DNA of 20,627 bases from positions 1 to 20,627 of the forward strand of contig DNLQ01000168.1 of NCBI GenBank assembly GCA_003488415.1. The letters are read 5' to 3'. Of the stretch, positions 15,005 through 20,627 are shown one piece after another. A model generated the notes under the pieces. The model was not told the DNA's origin and made no database searches. It worked only from the letters and a program-made list of their open reading frames with translations. The stretch's first letter is position 1, and each line of letters opens with the position of its first letter. This stretch comes from Ruminococcus sp. Its GTDB lineage: Bacteria > Bacillota > Clostridia > Oscillospirales > Ruminococcaceae. A program made the translations under genes and the position numbers.

Positions 15005-15520
15005 ATGATACATATTTACAGCGGATACGGCAAGGGCAAGACCACGGCAGCAGTCGGACTTTCTGTACGTGGGGCTGGTGCGGGACTGAGAGTGATGTTC
15101 TGCCAGTTCATGAAAAACGGTACATCCTCCGAGATCGCAGTACTGGAACAGATACCCGGCATCACCGTGCGGTTCTGCCCTGAGTGCAGCAAGTTCTCAT
15201 TCCGCATGGATGACTCTGAAAAGCAGGCAGCAAGAATGGCTCAGGATGCTCTTATCGCTGAGATACGCTGTGCAGTCCATGAACACAGTGCCGATCTCAT
15301 CGTTATGGACGAGATAATCAGTGGCTGCAATACCGGACTTGCCGACCGTGAGGCAGTACTCGGCATTATGAGGAACTGTCCGGAGGATACAGAGCTTATC
15401 CTCACAGGACGTGATCCGGATGATGAGATCGCTTCTCTTGCTGATTACCACAGCAGCATCACTGAACTGCGCCACCCATATAAAAAAGGTATAGGTGCAA
15501 GGAGGGGCATAGAGTACTGA
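15005..15520 (+). CDS. cobA: Corrinoid adenosyltransferase, CobA/BtuR (CobO) type
   Basis: The enzyme transfers adenosyl from ATP to cob(I)alamin or cob(I)yrinic acid diamide, giving the coenzyme B12 form, in the cytoplasm. At 171 aa it is slightly short for the family. The N-terminal P-loop IYSGYGKGKTTAAVGL is at 4-19 with GKGKTT at 9-14. DLIVMDEI is the family's Walker-B-like strand, and LTGRDPDDEIASLAD with the terminal HPYKKGIGARRGIEY matches the conserved tail. Start ATG 15005 follows AAGGAG at six bases. It stands alone with its own promoter and a terminator behind it; no other B12 genes are near. This suggests use of salvaged corrinoid or a biosynthetic cluster elsewhere. Confidence 0.9.
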   Translation: MIHIYSGYGKGKTTAAVGLSVRGAGAGLRVMFCQFMKNGTSSEIAVLEQIPGITVRFCPECSKFSFRMDDSEKQAARMAQDALIAEIRCAVHEHSADLIVMDEIISGCNTGLADREAVLGIMRNCPEDTELILTGRDPDDEIASLADYHSSITELRHPYKKGIGARRGIEY

Positions 15521-15535
15521 TGATCAGAGCCTGAA

Positions 15536-15565
15536 AAAGCAGCGTCCCTTCCGGAACGCTGCTTT
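15536..15565. terminator. Bidirectional terminator between cobA and the 79-aa gene
   Basis: AAAGCAGCGT (15536-15545) pairs perfectly with ACGCTGCTTT (15556-15565) around a 10-base loop. A-rich and T-rich flanks give a usable tail in both directions for two convergent genes. The T-run on the plus strand is short. Confidence 0.8.
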
Positions 15566-15570
15566 ATCGC

Positions 15571-15810
15571 TTATTCGCCGCCCTTGAGCTTGTTGAGAAG
15601 TCCGCTGAGTCCGCCCAGCTTCTCTCCGATCTCATCAAGATTGATCTTGGACTTTACGCCCTCGATGATAGCATTGATCTGATCGTCCGGAAGATCTACT
15701 CCCACGGTCTTTTCAACAGTCTTTACCGGATCGCTCTTGAAGGAGCTTCCGAAGTCCTTGTCATTCTTGATCTTGTCGATGATCTGCTCAATAATTGCCT
15801 TGATATCCAT
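15571..15810 (-). CDS. Small soluble protein of unknown function (79 aa)
   Basis: The start is ATG 15808-15810, with AAGAAGG eight bases upstream; the frame remains open far upstream but that part crosses the promoter and the ylxM gene. The protein is MDIKAIIEQIIDKIKNDKDF, then a DP-containing turn (FKSDPVKTVEKTVGVDLPDD), then amphipathic helix (QINAIIEGVKSKI) and a Gly-rich end (LGGLSGLLNKLKGGE). It looks like a small helical bundle with no signal peptide and no cysteine. The DP/VG-DLPDDQ layout is faintly like Nif11-type leader peptides, but there is no precursor core or modifying enzyme. Similar small proteins appear to be common in Ruminococcus-like genomes, from memory. A strong own promoter and terminator suggest good expression. 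Confidence 0.75.
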   Translation of the reverse strand: MDIKAIIEQIIDKIKNDKDFGSSFKSDPVKTVEKTVGVDLPDDQINAIIEGVKSKINLDEIGEKLGGLSGLLNKLKGGE

Positions 15811-15843
15811 AGGAATACCTTCTTTCATAAATATTGTAACATC

Positions 15844-15872
15844 ATTATACCATAAACCTACAGAAAAATCAA
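15844..15872 (-). promoter_or_regulatory. Sigma-A-type promoter of the 79-aa gene
   Basis: On the minus strand TTGATT (15867-15872), a 17-bp spacer and TATAAT (15844-15849) lie 33 nt before the start codon. It is divergent from the ylxM promoter, about 80 bp apart. Confidence 0.8.
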
Positions 15873-15953
15873 GTAGGATGTAGCTGATGCTCCTGTACTT
15901 GTTACGTAAGAAGGGATATTCACAGGACTCGGAAACTTTTTTGCAATACCCCC

Positions 15954-15982
15954 TTGACAAAAGATAAAGTATAGTGTATAAT
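15954..15982 (+). promoter_or_regulatory. Consensus sigma-A promoter of the ylxM-ffh operon
   Basis: TTGACA (15954-15959), exactly 17 bp and TATAAT (15977-15982): both boxes are perfect consensus. The leader to the ylxM start is about 45 nt. Strength fits a housekeeping operon. Confidence 0.9.
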
Positions 15983-16038
15983 AACATTCGTGATGTGTAA
16001 AGCATTTTTAGATTACACCTGAAACGGAGCTGATGATA

Positions 16039-16383
16039 ATGGCAAATAACCCCAAAGATCTCCGCTTCGTTATGCTGCTGGACTGCTACGGCGATCTGCT
16101 CACCGAACACCAGCGCAGTATCATGGAGCTTTACTACTGCGAGGACCTGTCGCTCTCCGAGATCGGCGAGCCGCTGGGGATAACCCGTCAGGCAGTAAGA
16201 AGCATCATCAAACGCACTGAGGCACTGCTCACCGATTACGAGGATAAGCTGCGCTTTGCCGAAAGACTCAGCAGGATGCGTGAGTGCTTCGGCAGGATAA
16301 GCAGCGCTGCCGGCAGTATCGAACCGGCAGATATCCGCAGTACAGTGCTGGAAGAAGTAAAAAAGGGACTGGAGCTTCTGTGA
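16039..16383 (+). CDS. ylxM: YlxM/p13-family DNA-binding protein (UPF0122), SRP operon
   Basis: The 114-aa protein is a sigma-70 region-4-like helix-turn-helix protein of the YlxM family, which sits beside ffh throughout Bacillota and is linked to the signal recognition particle. The opening DLRFVMLLDCYGDLLTEHQRSIMELYYCEDLSLSEIG and GITRQAVRSIIKRTEALL give the HTH at about 20-65. The C-terminal part is helical (VLEEVKKGLELL). I use ATG 16039, nine bases from GGAG (16026-16029); ATG 16033 would be only three bases from it. It has a consensus promoter and lies 29 nt before ffh, so it is the first gene of that operon. Its precise role is not established. Confidence 0.92.
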   Translation: MANNPKDLRFVMLLDCYGDLLTEHQRSIMELYYCEDLSLSEIGEPLGITRQAVRSIIKRTEALLTDYEDKLRFAERLSRMRECFGRISSAAGSIEPADIRSTVLEEVKKGLELL

Positions 16384-16412
16384 CAGCCCTATAACATAAG
16401 GGAGGAATACGC

Positions 16413-17795
16413 ATGGCATTTGAGGGACTTTCCGATAAACTCAATAACGTGTTCAAAAAACTGAAATCACGGGGCAAGCTCACGGAAAGCGACGTCAAGG
16501 AGGCTATGCGTGAAGTCAAGCTCGCTCTCCTGGAGGCTGACGTAAGCTACAAGGTCGTAAAGGACTTCGTGGCTAAGGTCTCTGAACGTGCTGTGGGTGA
16601 GGAAGTTCTGGCAAGCCTTACTCCTGCCCAGCAGGTAATAAAGATAGTAAACGAGGAGCTCTGCGCTCTCATGGGCAACAGCAACGCCCGTATAAATTAC
16701 GCCTCGAAGCCGCCTACGGTCATAATGATGTGCGGACTTCAGGGTTCAGGTAAGACCACCCACGCTGCCAAGCTCGCCAAGATGCTGAAGAAGGAGGGAC
16801 ACCGTCCCCTGCTGGCTGCCTGCGATATCTATCGTCCGGCTGCTATCAATCAGCTCCAGGTCGTAGGTCAGAAGGCAGATGTCAAGGTCTTTGAGATGGG
16901 ACAGACAAACCCAGTTACCATTGCCGGTGAAGCTCTCAGGTATGCCAGAGACTACGGCAACGATATTCTTATCATAGATACCGCAGGACGTCTCCACATC
17001 GACGAGGCGCTCATGCAGGAACTCAAGGACATCAAGGAACTGACAAATCCCACTGAGATCATGCTGGTCGTTGACGCAATGACCGGTCAGGACGCTGTAA
17101 ACGTGGCAAAGGCTTTCGATGACGCTGTAGGCATCACCGGTGTTCTTATGTCAAAGCTGGACTCCGATACCCGAGGAGGCGCAGCTCTCTCAGTCCTCTC
17201 CGTTACAGGCAAGCCCATCAAGTTCGTGGGTATGGGCGAGAAGCTGGATGATTTCGAGCCTTTCCACCCAGAGCGTATGGCTTCACGTATCCTCGGTATG
17301 GGCGACGTACTCACCCTTATTGAAAAGGCTGAGAACGTCATGACTCAGCAGGACGCTGAAAAGCTCACCAAGAAGTTCAAGGAGAACAAGTTCGATATGG
17401 ACGATCTCCTCGACCAGATGAAACAGATACGCAGAATGGGAAGTATGAAATCCATACTCGGTATGCTCCCCGGCGTAGGCGACAAGATAAAGGACGCTGA
17501 TATCGACGAGAGCCAGCTCTCACGCATCGAGGCTATGATAACTTCAATGACCAAAGCCGAGCGTGCAAAGCCTTCCATCATCAATCCCTCACGCAAAAGA
17601 CGTATCGCAGCAGGTTCCGGCACTAAGGTCGAGGACGTGAACAGACTTCTGAAGCAGTTCGATCAGATGCAGAAAATGATGAAGCAGTTCACCGGCGGCA
17701 ACAGCAAGATGAACCTCAGGAAAGCAAGAAAACAGCTTGCAGGAATGAACTTTGACAAACTTACAGGAAAGGGCGGCGGAAACCTTCCGCTGTAA
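16413..17795 (+). CDS. ffh: Signal recognition particle protein Ffh (SRP54)
   Basis: Ffh binds signal sequences on translating ribosomes and delivers them to FtsY at the membrane, with 4.5S/scRNA as its partner. The 460-aa protein has a helical N domain (1-95), then the GTPase G domain: P-loop GLQGSGKTT 108-116, DIYRPAA 138-144, DTAGR 189-193. The TKLD box appears as SKLD (247-250), followed by SDTRGGAALS, and GMGEKLDDFEPF lies near 273-284. The methionine-rich M domain covers about 330-445, with SRIEAMITSMTKAER and SRKRRIAAGSG. The start ATG is preceded by GGGAGGA. No SRP RNA gene is seen in the window. Confidence 0.97.
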   Translation: MAFEGLSDKLNNVFKKLKSRGKLTESDVKEAMREVKLALLEADVSYKVVKDFVAKVSERAVGEEVLASLTPAQQVIKIVNEELCALMGNSNARINYASKPPTVIMMCGLQGSGKTTHAAKLAKMLKKEGHRPLLAACDIYRPAAINQLQVVGQKADVKVFEMGQTNPVTIAGEALRYARDYGNDILIIDTAGRLHIDEALMQELKDIKELTNPTEIMLVVDAMTGQDAVNVAKAFDDAVGITGVLMSKLDSDTRGGAALSVLSVTGKPIKFVGMGEKLDDFEPFHPERMASRILGMGDVLTLIEKAENVMTQQDAEKLTKKFKENKFDMDDLLDQMKQIRRMGSMKSILGMLPGVGDKIKDADIDESQLSRIEAMITSMTKAERAKPSIINPSRKRRIAAGSGTKVEDVNRLLKQFDQMQKMMKQFTGGNSKMNLRKARKQLAGMNFDKLTGKGGGNLPL

Positions 17796-17807
17796 CATGG
17801 TGCAGTT

Positions 17808-18035
17808 ATGATTTATACTATGATAATGCCGTTTATCCGTCTCAGCTACGCAACACCATTCGGCATCATAATGCTTATCTTAGGAGCGATCCTCATCGGT
17901 GTTTCAAAATATATTGCACAGGCCGCTTCTTCTGACGAGGAAAAGCAGGATAGGATCCAGCTTGCTATATATATTATCGGAATACTGATAATCATCGCAT
18001 CCAAATTCGTCGATTCAGCATTGGCGATCGACTAA
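17808..18035 (+). CDS. Small membrane protein, two hydrophobic helices (75 aa)
   Basis: The product has a first hydrophobic segment at about 15-38 (TPFGIIMLILGAILIGVSKY), a charged bend (SSDEEKQDR) and a second segment at about 50-66 (LAIYIIGILIIIASKF). This is a two-span hairpin with the charged loop between. I do not recognise it. It lies between ffh and rpsP, 12 nt after ffh, where no gene normally stands. Its ribosome site is weak (GGTG around 17800), and in-frame ATGs at 17820 and 17826 are alternatives, so translation may be coupled to ffh. Confidence that it is expressed comes from the well-formed membrane helices, not from signals. Confidence 0.6.
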   Translation: MIYTMIMPFIRLSYATPFGIIMLILGAILIGVSKYIAQAASSDEEKQDRIQLAIYIIGILIIIASKFVDSALAID

Positions 18036-18098
18036 CAGATTTCAATGCGGTCTCCCGCCGCTTGAATATATATCAATAACTACGGAGGTGAATATACA

Positions 18099-18341
18099 AT
18101 GGCAGTAAAGATCAGACTGAGAAGAATGGGCGCTAAGAAGGCTCCCTTCTATCGTGTAGTAGTTGCTGATTCAAGATACCCCAGAGACGGTCGTTTCGTT
18201 GAGGAGATCGGCTACTATGATCCTACAAAGGAGCCTTCTGTTGTTAACATCAACGCTGAGAAGGCTAAGGAGTGGATCGCAAAGGGCGCACAGCCTACAG
18301 ACACTGTAAAGGTACTTCTCAAGAAGGAGAACATCCTTTAA
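18099..18341 (+). CDS. rpsP: 30S ribosomal protein S16
   Basis: The 80-aa protein has the family signature at its start: MAVKIRLRRMGAKKAPFYR and VVADSRYPRDGRFVEEIGYYDP. S16 is an early-assembling 30S protein needed for 16S rRNA folding. Length is normal for Bacillota. GGAGGTG (18084-18090) provides a strong ribosome site. It lies downstream of ffh, with khpA next, in the classical order. Confidence 0.97.
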   Translation: MAVKIRLRRMGAKKAPFYRVVVADSRYPRDGRFVEEIGYYDPTKEPSVVNINAEKAKEWIAKGAQPTDTVKVLLKKENIL

Positions 18342-18428
18342 TCCACATTACCTGACGGCTTATGCGGCGGAGGAGGAGACTCTTGTCTCTGCCTCTGTTC
18401 CGGATAGCCAATACTATTGGAGAATACT

Positions 18429-18662
18429 ATGAAAGATTTACTTTACGCTATCGCAGCAGGTCTCGTTGAGGACAAGACTGCTATAAAGATCGTCGAGGAC
18501 GAGCCGGACGAGGAAGGCGTTATCGTTTTCCACCTCTCAGTTGCTCCTGACGATATGGGCCGTGTTATCGGTAAGCAGGGCAGGATAGCTAAGGCACTCA
18601 GAACTATCATGAGAGCCGGAGCTGCCAAGAAAGACCTCAAGGTCTCTGTTACTATAGAATAA
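18429..18662 (+). CDS. khpA: KH-domain RNA-binding protein KhpA (YlqC family)
   Basis: KhpA is a small KH-domain protein that pairs with KhpB/Jag and influences cell division and elongation in streptococci. This 77-aa protein has the KH core VIGKQGRIAKALRTIMRA, with the RNA-contacting GKQG loop, after a LSVAPDDMGR strand. I start at ATG 18429, six bases from GGAG (18419-18422), rather than the TTG at 18417 that overlaps that site. It follows rpsP as in most Bacillota. A GC-rich stem behind it ends the operon. Confidence 0.93.
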   Translation: MKDLLYAIAAGLVEDKTAIKIVEDEPDEEGVIVFHLSVAPDDMGRVIGKQGRIAKALRTIMRAGAAKKDLKVSVTIE

Positions 18663-18679
18663 CCCAGATATTGTTTGCA

Positions 18680-18711
18680 CCGCCGGGGAATATCTCCGGC
18701 GGATTTGTTTT
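18680..18711 (+). terminator. Terminator after khpA
   Basis: CCGCCGG (18680-18686) pairs with CCGGCGG (18696-18702) around a 9-base loop, followed by ATTTGTTTTA. The stem is strong and the T-tract interrupted, so read-through into the YkgJ-family gene is possible. Confidence 0.72.
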
Positions 18712-18725
18712 AGGGGGACATCTTT

Positions 18726-19211
18726 ATGCTGAAAAAAATTCTCAGCAGCGAAGCCTGTGCGGAATGCAGGCTGTGCTGCGTTTTCGACAGGTATGATGTA
18801 TGGGAGACTCCGGTATTCACCGACGAGCTCCGTGAAAGGATAAGCAAAGTGCGCCCGGAGGTGAAGTTCCTGCCCAGGGACGGCGGCTGGATACTCCGTG
18901 TGGAGCAGTTCGACGAGGATCAGCTCTTCCGCTGCCCTGCACTCACCGACACCGGCTGTATGCTGGGCGACGACAAGCCATTTGACTGCCGCATCTGGCC
19001 GTACAGGATAATGAATATCGGCGGACGGCGTGCCATTACCATCGCTTCTATTTGTGAGGAAATGTATCACCGCCCGCTGTCACAGCTCACCGAGTTTCTG
19101 AAGGAGGGACTGGCAGATGCTGTTTTTGCCTATGCCGACTCCCACCCGGAGATCGTAAAGCCCTACTACGAGGGCTATCCTGTACTGATGTTTGAGCCGG
19201 AGACGATCTGA
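18726..19211 (+). CDS. YkgJ-family cysteine-cluster protein
   Basis: The 161-aa protein carries the family pattern of eight conserved-looking cysteines. CAECRLCC is at 11-18 (Cys11, 14, 17, 18), Cys70 in FRCPAL, Cys78 in TGCMLG, Cys88 in PFDCRIWPY and Cys110 in SICEEMY. The family (UPF0153/YkgJ) is predicted to bind zinc or an iron-sulfur cluster; function is unknown. AGGGGGA at 18712-18718 is the ribosome site. It follows the rpsP-khpA block after a hairpin, where rimM and trmD would usually be. Confidence 0.85.
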   Translation: MLKKILSSEACAECRLCCVFDRYDVWETPVFTDELRERISKVRPEVKFLPRDGGWILRVEQFDEDQLFRCPALTDTGCMLGDDKPFDCRIWPYRIMNIGGRRAITIASICEEMYHRPLSQLTEFLKEGLADAVFAYADSHPEIVKPYYEGYPVLMFEPETI

Positions 19212-19297
19212 GTATCCCATACCCTGCCGGCAGTACAGCTAAATTGTGCAAACTGCCCGAAAACTCAGCGGATCGCCCGTGTACAGGTGTTTTTCTA

Positions 19298-19326
19298 TTG
19301 ACAGAATATTTGCGATTTGCTATAAT
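19298..19326 (+). promoter_or_regulatory. Consensus sigma-A promoter of the sugar-transferase gene
   Basis: TTGACA (19298-19303), 17 bp and TATAAT (19321-19326) match consensus exactly. The start codon is at 19586, so the message would have a leader of about 250 nt. Confidence 0.88.
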
Positions 19327-19332
19327 TTATGG

Positions 19333-19585
19333 TATACTGCATCTATTACTCCGGCAGCTGAATATCAATAAACACAATGTTGACTTGTTATTAAAAATGT
19401 TTCTCTCCCCCGCCTACGTCGTGGGAAGAGATATGAAAAACAAAAGCAGGTCATAGATATTTTACTGCCGTATTGATAATTATAGCCCATGTCAGGAATA
19501 AATCGGAACTGACTGTATGGATCGCCCCGCACATCCGCAAACTTACGTTTGCCGTTTGCGTTATCCTCTTCCTAAAAGGAGACAT
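19333..19585 (+). promoter_or_regulatory. Long untranslated leader with alternative hairpins before the exopolysaccharide gene
   Basis: The gap from the YkgJ-family stop (19211) to 19586 contains only the promoter and this leader. Near its end GCAAAC (19537-19542) can pair with GTTTGC at 19547-19552 across a 4-base loop. Extended to CGCAAAC, it can instead pair with GTTTGCG at 19554-19560, because CGTTTGC is repeated in tandem at 19546-19559. The two pairings exclude each other. No U-tract follows, so a terminator is not shown. A 7-codon frame MKNKSRS with ATG at 19433 lies inside, preceded by GGGAAGAG. Confidence 0.45.
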
Positions 19586-20627
19586 ATGACAAGTAAAAAA
19601 GATAAATATAAACGCTTTATCACATTCCTCTCCGCACTTCTGCTGCTTGGTCTGCTTACGGGCGTGTTCGCTTACATCTGGTACAACTACTACAGCGACA
19701 CTATCGTGCTGCCCTACTACAGACGCGGAAACTGGGTGCTGATAGCCATTTACTGCGTAATAACCGCCCTGTTCTTCAAGGCATACGGCGGCTTCAAGCT
19801 GGGCTACCTCAAAAAGACCGATATGCTGTACTCTCAGCTCCTCTCCATGCTTTGCGTGAACGTCATATCCTACTTCATGGTAAGCCTTATCGGACGTGAC
19901 TTCATGGCAGTCACCCCCTTCCTTATTATGACCGGCATTGATTTCGCAGCTATATCTATATGGACCATATGTATGGGAAAGCTGTTCTTTATCATATATC
20001 CCCCAAGACGTCTGGTGATACTCTACGGCAGTCAGCAGGCTGCCGCACTGGTCATGAAGATGAGCCAGCGTGTTGACAAGTACATGATATGCGAATCCGT
20101 GAGCATATCCGAGTCTCCGGATGTCATAACGAATCACATACTCCGGTATGAGGGCGTCATAATATGTGATATCCCTGCTGAAGAACGGAACAACTACCTG
20201 AAATTCTGCTTTGAACGCTCTATCCGTGCGTATATTGCACCCAAGATATCAGATATTATAGTGAGGGGTGCCGATGATATCCGCCTTTTCGATACTCCAC
20301 TGCTGCTTTGCAGGAACTACGGTCTTGACTTCGAGCAGCAATTAGTAAAACGTGCATTTGATATTGTATTCTCCTCAGTTCTGCTGATACTGCTGTCGCT
20401 GCCGATGCTGCTGATCGCCGCAGCCGTGAAGATAGGTGACGGAGGCCCCGTTTTCTTCCGTCAGAAACGCCTTACCATCAACGGCAGGGAATTCGATGTG
20501 TTCAAATTCCGGAGCATGATCGTAAACGCCGAGGAACACTCCGGTCCGCAGCTGGCTGAAAAGGACGATCCACGCATAACCCCTGTGGGACGCATACTTC
20601 GCCGCTTCCGTCTGGACGAGCTTCCAC
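19586..20627 (+). CDS. Polyprenyl-phosphate sugar-phosphate transferase, initiating exopolysaccharide synthesis (3' end cut)
   Basis: The family attaches the first sugar-1-phosphate to undecaprenyl phosphate at the cytoplasmic face of the membrane, starting capsule, exopolysaccharide or glycan assembly. Within 347 codons the order fits WbaP-like proteins. Four hydrophobic segments occupy about 10-135, a Rossmann-like region follows (LVILYGSQQAA onward to about 245), and a fifth hydrophobic segment SSVLLILLSLPMLLIAAAV follows KRAFDIVF at about 254. The catalytic domain opens with GPVFFRQKRLTINGREF and the VFKFRSM motif. The Asp344-Glu345 pair in RFRLDELP is the expected catalytic dyad. Start ATG 19586 has AAAAGGAG close upstream. 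The remainder lies beyond the window. The sugar cannot be predicted. Confidence 0.93.
   Translation, partial: MTSKKDKYKRFITFLSALLLLGLLTGVFAYIWYNYYSDTIVLPYYRRGNWVLIAIYCVITALFFKAYGGFKLGYLKKTDMLYSQLLSMLCVNVISYFMVSLIGRDFMAVTPFLIMTGIDFAAISIWTICMGKLFFIIYPPRRLVILYGSQQAAALVMKMSQRVDKYMICESVSISESPDVITNHILRYEGVIICDIPAEERNNYLKFCFERSIRAYIAPKISDIIVRGADDIRLFDTPLLLCRNYGLDFEQQLVKRAFDIVFSSVLLILLSLPMLLIAAAVKIGDGGPVFFRQKRLTINGREFDVFKFRSMIVNAEEHSGPQLAEKDDPRITPVGRILRRFRLDELP

Noticed and set aside
15571..15810. Nif11-type RiPP precursor
   Set aside because: There is no Cys/Ser/Thr-rich core after the GG-like end and no modification or export gene nearby.
15811..16419. In-frame extension of the 79-aa gene to 282 aa
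   Set aside because: It crosses a good sigma-A promoter and reads antisense through ylxM; the ATG at 15810 has its own ribosome site.
19244..19456. 70-codon plus-strand frame in the gap before the sugar transferase
   Set aside because: It starts upstream of and runs through a consensus promoter; only its last 7 codons could be a leader peptide.
19451..20137. Minus-strand 228-codon frame opposite the sugar transferase
   Set aside because: It is antisense to a recognisable membrane transferase, shows low-complexity His/Tyr/Val composition typical of a shadow frame, and has no promoter or ribosome site.

Overview
The window looks like a chromosomal segment of a Ruminococcus-type clostridium (Oscillospiraceae, Bacillota). 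The evidence is a secreted leucine-rich-repeat/transglutaminase protein ending in dockerin-like calcium-binding repeats of the 'DASDAS' kind common in Ruminococcus, a ylxM-ffh-rpsP-khpA block typical of Bacillota, strong GGAGG ribosome sites, and sigma-A promoters of TTGACA-17-TATAAT type. The genus is an inference. I see no phage, IS element, CRISPR array, tRNA or rRNA. Both ends cut genes.

Layout. 1-9145 is all minus strand. It holds, in transcription order, a cardiolipin synthase, an unknown 411-aa protein with its own promoter, glycogen synthase glgA with its own promoter, a YwqG-like DUF1963 protein, a HAD phosphatase, an unknown 85-aa protein, and the large secreted LRR-transglutaminase-dockerin protein running off the left edge. 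A divergent promoter centred on a perfect 21-bp palindrome (9178-9198) separates the synthase from a plus-strand group of thioesterase, DtxR-family regulator, and a MurL/MurD2 pair. That pair makes the D-glutamate of peptidoglycan by ligating L-Glu and then epimerising it. A bidirectional terminator at 12874-12912 closes this group.

12921-14812 (minus) is a glnA-like gene followed by an ANTAR-domain regulator. The glutamine synthetase homologue lacks several metal and catalytic residues, and the regulator's receiver domain has Asn where the phosphorylated Asp should be. I read this as a probable regulatory pair rather than an ordinary glutamine synthetase, and it is the most interesting item in the window. 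15005-15520 is an orphan corrinoid adenosyltransferase, convergent with a small 79-aa protein of unknown function.

16039-18662 is the translation and secretion block: ylxM, ffh, a 75-aa membrane protein, rpsP and khpA. The usual next genes (rimM-trmD-rplS) are absent; a Cys-cluster protein of the YkgJ family follows instead. The right end (19298 onward) has a strong promoter, a leader of about 250 nt with alternative hairpins, and a polyprenyl-phosphate sugar-phosphotransferase that probably begins an exopolysaccharide cluster.
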